A stretch of 64,000 nucleotides of DNA. Origin: Petrosia ficiformis. Lineage: Eukaryota; Porifera; Demospongiae; Haplosclerida; Petrosiidae. Shown in pieces: positions 35,220 through 47,200 of this stretch. Below the pieces are notes generated by a model. It was not told where the DNA came from and did no database searches. It worked only from the letters and a program-made list of their open reading frames with translations. The stretch is taken from positions 43,717,537-43,781,536 of the forward strand of contig OX345636.1 of NCBI GenBank assembly GCA_947044365.1. Direction: 5' to 3'. A program made the position numbers and the translations under genes. Every line of letters starts with the position of its first letter. Positions within the stretch are counted from its first letter, which is position 1.

Positions 35220-38200
35220 TCAGGTTGTACAGGCTGTAGCGTTGGCTTTCTTGAATACTATAAATCCAAATGAACGAAATGGAAGTTTGATCTCAGCACT
35301 GGAGGATATAACAAGAGGTTTCAACACAGGGATATCTACATCATTTATGACATTAAGAGGTTCTCCATTCAGAGATACTACTCTGTGAAATAACAAAAGA
35401 AGATGATATACAATTAATATTTGAAACCTATTACCACCAATGTTGTTGCAATTTCTAATGCTACCAAATGCCCAGAGGACACATTTTTTTTGATCCTAGA
35501 GGCACTTTGAAGGGCAGGGTTTCAATTATAGTAAACCTTCTTCTGCTTAGCCAAACATACATGTATGGTTATATCTTCAATTGTTCATTGTCAAACATTT
35601 TTATGTCTCTCTGCTGTTTGTTGCAATTTCTTGCTTCCTAGCAGTTCCTGTGTAGTCTATAGCTCAAGTATACATTCTTTTATGCATATTGCTCATTAAA
35701 TTTACCAAGCCCCAAGAGATGACACAACTTCCTTCACTACATATGCAATGTATACACTAATACACATGTGACACAAGAATTTAATAATATAATTATAGTT
35801 TCAAATCCATGGGAAAGCAATCATAGGGATGGTCCTGTGGGAAGTACTGAAATGACCTCACTATGGGAGATCATATTAGTACTAAAGCATTGCAAAATAC
35901 TTCAACTATATTAGTTGAATTTATTAACACTTACTGGCTTGTGATGTTAGTAACAGGTGAAGGAGTAAGCCAGTAGATATCTTGATCACTGTTTATCAGT
36001 TCATCATTAGTTAATGTGACAATTGCTTCAGTATCAAAGATATTCAACACCATGAGGACCACACTACCTTTAGGATATCTGTATTAATAATAATTATTGT
36101 ATATAATTCACAATATATGTGATTACCGTGTTGTTTCCTGTTACAATAATTGTTATTTTTGTTTCAATGTTTATTATTACCCTCACCGCGTAGCGTAGGC
36201 AGAAGGGTACGGTAACCATTTTGTCTGTCTGTGTGTGTGTCTGTCTGTGTGTTAGCATTTTTTCTGGAAAAATAAAAACATTGACATTTCAAACGGGTAC
36301 TTGTAGACTTCAAATGATACAAGGAAAAAAAATAACAGGAATTCTCCTAAAACCTTTTGGTTCTAAAGTTATGACAATTTGTATAACTCACAGTTACCGT
36401 TTCACAACTTTAAGATGAAACGAGGGCAATAACGAGAGTAAATATGGACACACGAAACACAAGTAATCCTGTTTCATGGCTGTTGCTAGCCAAGAAACAC
36501 TTCAAACCAAAAATAATCGAGATACTGGATGCTACTACACCACCATTGATGCAAGATAGAAAGCTACTTACAGGTACGTGCATGCTTGCGTACTAAACAC
36601 GTGGTAGAGGTGATTCGTTCACACGGAGACTTTAGAGGTAGACTTTAGAACTTCTTCATTGTTTTTCGAAGGAAAACAGAGAAAGATAAAGTTATAACAG
36701 TTTTAATTAATGCCCATAAATATTTTTCTTTCTATTCCATGTAACAAAAGTATTGTTTGTTTCATACACAAACTTTATTATATTTTGAAAAAAAAATTGT
36801 AGTGCTTTGTATTACTTTGCCACGTAAGCAAGGGTCCCATTCTGACGGCATTCGTTGTTAAATGAATAATAACTGTGTTGTGCTCAGTAAATCAGTTCTT
36901 CAGTTAATCATCTTCAATAATATGTTCATTGTTGTCCTGTTCTTCAATGTGAACACATTGCCTGAGTGGGCGGTGCGGGTACTATTTGAGGGCGGATACT
37001 ATTTGACATGTGGGTATTATTGAACGAAATACGGTACATGTAGGATATCTGTTATAATGAGGATATCATTATTAATAATTCACAATACATGTAATTACAT
37101 GTAGGAATTCTGTTATAACGAGGATATCTGTATTCATAATATTTATTGTAGTATAATTCTTGTAATCAGCATATCTGTGTCATATACTGAAACCTTAGCC
37201 ACACCATGATACATAGTACATGTACTAAATAGTGGAACTAAATCAATAATAATTATTGAGTTATATATTATGTATTATATTATATACGACCATAATTAAA
37301 AGTACATGGTATGAAAGTATACACAGTTATTTATGATATATGAATTAACCCTTAGAAGACTGAGCTTGTTTTTCAAAATTCTTCCCATTTCCAACACAGG
37401 TGACTCTATTGCATATATTTTGGCCACCGTTCACTTTCTCTATCCCAAACTTGGCTCCTTTTCCGACATGGAGTACTACTTCTACCAACTTGCTTACCGG
37501 GACTCGAAAGTCTCCAAGTGCTTCGTAGGATTAAATCAAATGCAGTGCCCTCCCTCTTGACTGGAACTGGGGCAAACAAAAAGATTCCACTGCATGTTGG
37601 CACCAGCTACACCCATGATTTCAGGTTTAATAGCAAGGGAAATGCCTCAGGTACCCAACAGAACGCATGGACAGGGTCACTAAAACCGCAAATTGCGTGG
37701 GCGGTGAGGGGACACCCCCCTTTAAAATTACCCCCATACTTGTTATTTAGGCCAAAGGGTGGCCGCAAAACCATCAACTTTTTTAGCCATTTTCATGGGC
37801 TTGTGCCTGACGCCAATTATGAGCATTTGGAGAGCTTCGTAAAGCTAGGAACACAGTCCGAACCACGTAGGGGTGAAATGTCACATACATTTGTATATGT
37901 GACATCAGTCTTCTAAGGGTTAAAGATGGAGCTGTTTATGCACTCTGATGTACATTTACATATAGTTGTGGTTACAGTTTAGGCATGAATGACCTTATCC
38001 TGCTGCATTCTCATACATCTATGATGCCACTAGATGTATGAGAATGCAGCAGGATAAGGTCATTCATGCCTAAACTGTAACCACATTGAGTAATGCCATA
38101 CTTAGACAATCATCTAGCTTATCTGTTGATTTGCTTCACTGTTTATACAGTGGTTAGAATCCAACAACACTATTATAGTGTTGTTGGATTCTAACCACTG

Positions 38201-41200
38201 TATAAACAGTATTACAACTTTCAAACCAAAATTTAGAAAATTTCAAACACATTTTATTTTACTGAATTCTGAACATAGTGGTATCATAACTGGTCTGTTA
38301 AATTTAGCTAACACATACACAACCAAACTACCGGTAAAACTCCGCCTACACATGGCAAGAATTAATTGAGATATTTCGATTACAATTCACAATACATGAA
38401 GATATCTATAGACAGGGGTTTGGAAACATTGAGCCAACTACTAGACATTTTGACCTATTTTCACTACTCTTGTCCTCCTCCCCATATACTTTGTATATAG
38501 TTCAGTTTCAATTTACTAGACATTCACTATGTTTATCAGACAATGTCCTGTATGACTGGCTATTTCCACACCACTGTCTGTCTAATACATAAGGGAACAT
38601 ATTATCAGTATTATGCATGATGACACTTGAGATGAAGAAAGAAAGAAAGAAAGACACCCGCATGTAACACATTATAGATGGCAACTGTTGTTACTTACGG
38701 ATATTTTGCACAGTGTGCATAAATTCTAACATCACGTCCTTTTTCTAATGCTCCGTCAACATTTAACACATGTGTACCAACTAATTGTTTGTATAATAGA
38801 GACAACCAATAATCCTATATATAATTATAATAAGAATAATACAAATATACATGACATGTACCAAAGTTTTTGATAAGTTTTGAAGCTTGGGCCAAATTGG
38901 CTCAAAAATGGTTAGTGTGTGCACCATTGAGAATACATCTTGAGCCAGTAATACTATTAGTGACCATATAAATGACGCCACTGGCCCAAAGAGAGAACAT
39001 TTACAGTAGAGTTGAGCAATAATTCAATATATTGCATACATTGCAGTATTATTCCATTGCAATAATCATATCACATAATTATGGTCTGCCAATATTATCA
39101 CAATGGCAATTAAATAATACATGTAGTTTAGTTGAAAAATACTATAACACACTTAGTCTTGAGCCGTTGCTCTCAAAACAAGGATTAGAAGTGTCATCTT
39201 TAACAAGATATATGGAGAAAAAAGTATCCCTATGACTGCTTTGTGGTGCCTACTACAGCGATTATCTACTCTCCTTAACTTTTAAAGACCTTCTAGAACT
39301 TTAGAAATATATTTCAGGAAGGATAGCCAGTTATTAGTTCCAGTTTCAACATAAGCTAGTAAAGCTACAGCTTTCTTTCTGCTGCTCTAGTTTGTAGAGC
39401 TTGAGTGGCGCTCAAGCTCTACAAACTAGAGCAGCAGAAAATGAGCACGCGTTCTATTACATGCCACGCCCATTAATTGACCAAGCCCCCGGGAATGATG
39501 TACTTCCTTAACTATGTATACAACACATACTCACGTAAGTGACACAAGAATATATATATATATATATAAACATACATCGAACCCGTGGGAAAGGGATGGC
39601 CTTACGGGCCATAAAAAATGATACTATCATAGATAGTATCAATGAAATTGAATACATGTAGTTGCAATATTGCAATAATAGAAAGTCACCTTTGTGCAAA
39701 ACTAATGATAATATAACCCAACCTGTACAGTGTTCTCCCTAGACCTGTTTAAAGTCCGTTTGCGTTGAGTTGGGACTTTTCTCATTAAATATTCATCTAA
39801 TTTCAATAATTACGCAATTAAAACTTACCATAGTAACGCACATCCCACCATAGTAACCACGCTTTTTCACGTGTAGTCCATAACTGTGAGTTATATTATA
39901 ATTCTTTTTACTGTCATTCATTACTTATTTCATTTTTATGGAAATAGTGAGTTATAATATATAATATTGTAATATAAATACGCTATCGTATTATTTATGT
40001 ATCGTCAACTAGACATTTTTTATTCACTCACGAAGCACATTATCTATCATCTATGATATTATACACCCATTTTACTTACCTCGAGGTAACTTTGTCGTTC
40101 CAAGTTAAACACACAGAGAGTAAGACAGGGATGTGTTTTCGTTTACTACCACCGTGTGCTTTTAATTATATTCACGAGTAAAACGAGTAATTTTCACCTA
40201 TGAATATTTAATGAGAAAAGTCCCAACTCAACGCGAACGGACTTTAGTATGGTGCAGCAGAACTTTACTATTCTGTTAATCAGATATATATCAGAATTGA
40301 AAATGAATGAACTTAGAAAGGATGTCGAAGCTTAGTTTCATTGCTCATATTGTAGTGGCCACTACCTAAATTCTGCTTGGCTTGATTGAAGCATGATTTA
40401 GATCACATGATGATTGAGTTACATCAAATAATTGATTTGCATGACATTATGAATGATTTAGAAGATCACATGATACATTGTAGATCATATGATGATTGAG
40501 TTATATTACATGATGATCACATGATTATTGAGTTCCATCAAATAATTGAGTTGCATCACATGATGATTGAGTTGCATTACATGATCATATGATGATCACA
40601 CGATGAATAATTAACCTACCGGTAAAGGTTTCTGATTATTATCCAAAAGAGAGTATTTCCCACCAATAAATTCTTGTCTGAACACTTTCTTGTGATGATA
40701 AGCAGCAATACCTAACTTATCTAACCACCTAACAAGATTATTATATTAATTTGATTGTACATGTATAATGTAGACATGTACATGTAGTTAGTTGGCTTCA
40801 TTAAATATTGCTTACAAGTGATTATTTCAGGTTAGTCTTGTCTCCAACCACCCCATGCTCTTAACAAGCTAAAGAGTATCTGGTACATACTTGGGTAATT
40901 AAGTTTACATACTATGATGGGAGCTACACTTTAATAAAGTGATAGACAACTATACATGTATATAAGTAGTACTATAGTACTACTTTGTACTGTAATCATA
41001 GTAATGTGTGAATAGTACTAAGGTGTAATACTGTGAAGTACCTTGTGAGTAAACTTAATAATGTCAGGTACTGTATCTTGGCATTTTGTGTCTCATCATG
41101 TCATGACTGACTGTTAGATATGTTGTGGTTCATATATATTAGATATTTTGATTAGGAAATCACATTTTGAGCTTGGTACTGACTCAAATAGAATATCAAG

Positions 41201-44200
41201 GGAAATCATATGAATCATTATCTCTTAAACATGTGGAACCCATGTTGTCACATGAATACTGAAATTTGATTGGAAGTCAAAAATCTTTTCCTAATCTACC
41301 TTCTTGCTCGTTAAGGGCATGGGTGACTAGAGACATAACTCACCTTAAACAGACACTATTCCACCATTTTTTTTTAAAGGAAGCCAACTAAAGGAACATA
41401 ATAGATGCTCTTCTTGCCTGGATACTTAATTAAATATGCTAACGACTGACCAAAAATGTTTTTTAAAGTGATTATAGTTACATGTACATGTATCTGTGTG
41501 CCCCACATACACAAGTACATGTACATGTTCGGTATATGTCAATAAAAAGTCACCATACAGTACAGTAATTACTCAGTAGTTTCATCACCACACTACATAC
41601 AGTAGTTAAAAAGTGGTTTGACAGTAATTGGGTGAACTATTGTTAAGATATCAAATTTCCTTAACTTCATATAAACAATAGTTGAATGATAACTCATTAA
41701 GGTAAGCATTTGGTCAAAACTATTTCATGGGAAAATATCCCTTTTCAAAATAAGGTCACATTAGATAACTTCTTACATGAATCCTGAGACAAAACTTGAT
41801 GAATATAATGGTTCTCCTCCACCATAAGTAGAAGAGGTTTCTCCTATCCACAGATCACCAGTAAAAGAAGCATTAGTGACAATTTCCAAAAGTAAAACAT
41901 TCTGAGACAAGAAACTATCCAGTTTATCACAACTATAGAATTCTTCTAGTCGAGTTGTACTAGAACTGCCATAATATCTGAAATACATATACATGTAGTA
42001 ATAATAATAACATATTTTAGGGGTGTAAAATTAAAGTTAAACAAGATATATGAGAAAAACGTATCCTATGATTGCTTTACAATGAAAATGCATCAATCAT
42101 TGCTAGTTTCTCTACTCTTCTGTGTACTCTAAAGTCTGGAAACTGGAGCCTAAAGAAATAAGCGGTCTAAGTACAGATCTTTGATGAAACTGAAGTACTC
42201 CTTCAAGGTTCTCTTTCATGTCTTTATAGTTCTATTGTCAGTATAGTACAGTATAGTACAGTATAGTACAGTAATTACTGTCTCACTACTGTGATGTTCA
42301 ATTGACAAGTATACCAATTACTGTCAAAACTACTGTTAAACTACTGTAGTGTGCAAATGAAACTATTTAGTAATTACTCCACAATGAATTTTATTGACAT
42401 AATTATATTTGAACCTGTGGAAAAGCAATCCTAGAGTTACAGTACTAATTACTGATTTGCCTAGTTGTTTAATTTAGTTTCTTTTCCCGTATTTGCATAT
42501 ATATACATGTATATGTCCATTCACATATATAAAATTATAAATACATGTACATGTATAATCTCTATAAAACAAAGTTGTCTGTCTATCCCTGATTTTCTCT
42601 TAATCAAAATTATTAATAAAGAAACATATGTACATGTAAATAAATGTAATAGTAAATCTTACTGATGCCATGTGGTAGCATTAATAGTATCATTGATTGC
42701 AAGTAGAAACCTAAAGAAAAGGAAATATGTAATTATTTGTACAATGCATACTTGTAATAAACAATGAACCATATACAATAATACAAGAATAATAAAAAAA
42801 CATTTTCAATAAAAATGAAAGAAGATGTAGGGACGTCAAAACCCAAACAGCATGTAAACAAGGTTGGGAAGCTAACATAAGACCCAAAATTAAACAAACC
42901 ACTTACATATAACCCAACATATAAATGTAAGTACTTACATGAAACAAAAAAAAAGAGATGTACGTATGTAGGGTTATATGGAAGTGGTTTGTTTAATTTT
43001 GGGTCCTATGTTAGCTGCCCAACTGCTTTTTGGGTTTGACGTCCCTATGTCTTCTTCCATTTTTATTGAAAATGTTTTGTTTCCATTGTTTTTTTCTGAA
43101 TAGTGTGAATATTTTTTTGTAGATTCTTTGTAGATTACAGAAATACTATAAAAATAAAAATAAAAGCATTTTCAATAAAAAATGAAAGAAGATGTAGGGA
43201 TGTCAAAACCCAAAAAGCATGCAAACAAGGTTGGGAAGCTAACATAGGACCCAAATTCACTTCCATATAACCTTACATAAGTACTTACAGTGCTATAAAA
43301 CAAAATACAAAGAGCTGTACTTATGTAGGGTTATATGGAAGTGAATTTGGGTCCTATGTTAGCTTCCCAACCTTGTTTGCATGCTCTTTGGGTTTTGACA
43401 TCCCTACATCTTCTTTCATTTTTATTGAAAATGTTTTATTATTATTCTTGTTTCCATTGTTTTTTTTTTCTGAATAGTGTGAATGTTTTTGTAGATTGCA
43501 GAAACACTATATATCATTATAAAATCATACAATCATAAATGCATTAAAATTTGTTCATCAATAAGTCAGTTTTTTGTATTATCATTCTCTTTCATTTACA
43601 GATGATGTATATTCTCTATTTCCCTTACAGCACTGTCTGCCATCCTACAAGAAGTAGTGTCAGTCACTGTGTCAACCATTCAGTATTCCAATGGTTATCA
43701 TAGTATACAATATTATTATATTCATTATTATAACAAGTGTATATAGAGAAAAAAAACATCCCTATGATTGCTTTACAAATTTAAGTAAAGATAAACATAT
43801 CTCTATGACTGCTTTGTGGTGTCCAGCATTCGGTAATCATGGCTGACTTTATCAAGCATGAAAGACAACAGCTTATTATTTTGATTATCTACTCTCCTGA
43901 CCTTTCAAAGGACCTTGTAGAACTTTAGGAATATATTTCAGGCAGAATAGCTAGCTATTAGTTCCAGTTTCTACATAAGCTACACAGATTTCTTTCTGCT
44001 GCTGTGTAGAGCTTGATCAATGATCGCGCGTTCTTTTACGCGCCACGCCCATTAATTGACCAAGCCCCCGGGAATGATGTAACTTCCTTAACTACGTATA
44101 CAACGCATACTCGCGTAAGTGGACACAAGAAAAAAAATATATATATATATAAACATACATCGAACCCGTGGGAAAGCAATCATAGGGATGGCCCTGCGGG

Positions 44201-47200
44201 CCATAAAAATGTATTTGCTCACAAATGTTATCACTATGCTTATGATTCCAATGCAACAAGCACTTCTACCTTTTTAGCTTCTATGTTCCCAGTACATGAA
44301 TGCGCATGCGTAATTAAATTCCACTTAGGAAAATGGCGTCCAATTCGAGATCAAATCTTTGTAGTCGTTGAGACTGTCTTCTTTCATAGTATCTGTAGAT
44401 ATCATCTCGATACTTGTAGACCAGAATTTTACTATAAATGCAACTGGAATGGTGCTAGAATCATTGTGATATTTCAACAAACAAAAAAAATGATTTGTCT
44501 GGAAAAAAATAAAAATAAAAATAAAAATAATAATAATAATCAGTTTTGCCACTCGCCGGCTCTCTACCTTAACGACAATCTTTAGCCATCTAGACCTTTT
44601 TAGCTTCCATGTTCCAAGTATACAAATGCGCATGCGTAATTAAAGTCCAGTTCGAGATCAAATTTTTGTAGTCGTTGAGACTGTCTTCTTTCACAGTATC
44701 TGAAGATATCATCTCGATACTTGTAGACAAGAATTTTACTATAAATGCGACTGGAATGGTGCTAGAATCATTGTGATAGTTCAACAAACAAAAAAATCAT
44801 TTGCCTGAAAAAACAATCCTAATAATAATAATATGAACGACAATCTTTGGCCATCTAGACAGCGTTGGTAGTCATAAAAAGTTTATTAAAAATACTAGAT
44901 ATAAATAGGTATGTGTGTATTAAAACTTATCTGAATGTATTACCAGAGATTTCAGCTCATCACTTGCAATTGAAATGTATGGGCGGCCATTGTTTCCAGT
45001 GCTATCCCTACATAGAGAGTACTACCGTACTCTTTGATATAGCTGAGTTCTCACCAGAGATATATATAATGGTGCAATGATTATTTACAACATAGCCACA
45101 TCCATCTGAAGTAAGGTTGTACCTACATGTACATGTATACTAGTAGTAGTACTGTTACATGTACATGTATATATACATGTACATGTACGTACATGTTACA
45201 TGTACATGTATACTAGTAGTAATACTGTTATATATACATGTACATAGGTGCCTATATTTAATATTCTGGAAGGTACATGTACATGTATTTAGTACGTATA
45301 GGTAGAATCGGTGGCAAATATTTATATTTTTTTGTGAAACAGTACAAACTGCTTTGGCAATATTGACGTCATATTAGGCTCCTTCTAGAAGTAACAAAGT
45401 GTGGCCATTTTCTAGCTTTAACATGTGATGAATGTTATTTATTTATAATCAATTAATTATTTAATTTTATGGGTGTGGTAGTAAAGGTATCAATACCTGG
45501 TTCAGCAGATACTCAAAGTTTACAATGTACAACCTTAATCTGTAGTATATACCTTGTAGCCACACCCATCTGCAGTATATATTATATATTTATATACATG
45601 TAGCATACACATGTATGTTAATAAGTCACTACATGTATACAGTAATATAGGGCTGTAGTAATTACCTTAGTTCTACTGCCAGTACATGTATATTACAGCA
45701 ATTACTGTCTCACTACTGTAATGTTCAATTGACAAGTACACCCAATTACTGTCAAACCACATTTTAACTGTAGTGTGATAATGAAACAACTGAGTAATTA
45801 CTGTACTGTATGATGACTGTTTATTGACATATACTGTTCGTGTAAAAAATGCTTCATTCAAATGATAAGGGGTTTAATGTATATAATTATTTATATATTT
45901 AATTATTTATGTTTTAGTCATATATGCATGTGTTGTATACACATTTAAGGAAGTCGCATCGTTCATGTGTACATGTACATGTACATGTAACTAGAGATTG
46001 AGTACATGTGTACATGTTAGTGTTTTTAATAAGCTTACATTGTATATGGCACACCGTTGGCTCAATGAGCTTAATTCTTATTTGGCACTGCACAGTTCTC
46101 TCTTTGGAACAGATGGAATGGAATAGTTAATTATGATTATATTGTCACTAACAGCATTAACTGTTTGTTAATAATTATTGGCTCAAGATATATTCCCAAT
46201 GGCACACATACTAACCATTGTGGAGCCAATTTGGCCCATGCTTCAAAATATAGTAAAAACTCTGATGTACATGTAACTCACTCTGAGAAGTAATTCAGTC
46301 TAGTCAATACTGCTACATCAGGTCCTGCTAATAACTGAACAGGATAATGTTTCTTAATTAATAGATCTCTCAAAATACGGAATCCATTAGCTCCTTGTTG
46401 TGGTGACACATGAGTACGATTACCTTCAACATAACAATCTGGTTCTGTAATAGTGTATATAGAGAAAAAAACATATCCCTATGATTGCTTTACAAATTTA
46501 AGTGAAGATAAAAGTATCCCTATGAGTGCTTTGTGGTGTCCAGCATTCGGTAATCATGGCTGACTTTATCAAGCATGAAAGACAACAGCCTATTATAGTT
46601 ATCATTTTGATTATCTACTCTCCTGACCTTTCAAAGGACCTTGTAGAATTTTAGGAATATATTTCAGGCAGAATAGCTAGCTACTAGTTCCAGTTTCTAC
46701 GTAAGCTACTTAGCTAAGGTAGCTTTCTTTCTGCAGGTCTGTAAAGCTCAAGCACGCGTTCTTTTACGCACCACACCTATTAAATTGACCGAGGCCCTGG
46801 GAATTACGCAACTTCCTTCACTACGTATACAACGCATACTCGCACAAGTGGACACTAGAAAATATATCAAACCCCGTGGAAAGCAATCATAGGGATAGCC
46901 CTACGGGCCATAACAATAATTCTTTATACAGTATATGTCAATAAAATGTCATCATACAGCACAGTAATTACTCAGTAGTTTCATGATCACACTACAATAG
47001 GTTTGACAGTAATTGGTATACTTGTCAATTGAACACCACAGTAGTGAGACAGTAGTTACTGTACTATACTGACAGTAGAACTAAGGTACATGTAATTACT
47101 GTTACTGTATGGTGACTTTTTATTGACATACATGTACATGTATACAGTATATCTTGGTTAACAACACACATCCTCAAAATGTTTTTCAGGGAATCAACTA

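Noticed and set aside
37333..37916. Two plus-strand ORFs of 75 and 132 aa
   Set aside because: Inside the piggyBac-type element, overlapping in different frames, no transposase motifs.
43335..43538. 67-aa ORF present identically at 50019-50222 on the opposite strand
   Set aside because: Identity comes from the inverted DNA duplication; the peptide is palindromic foldback sequence with no start or splice context.
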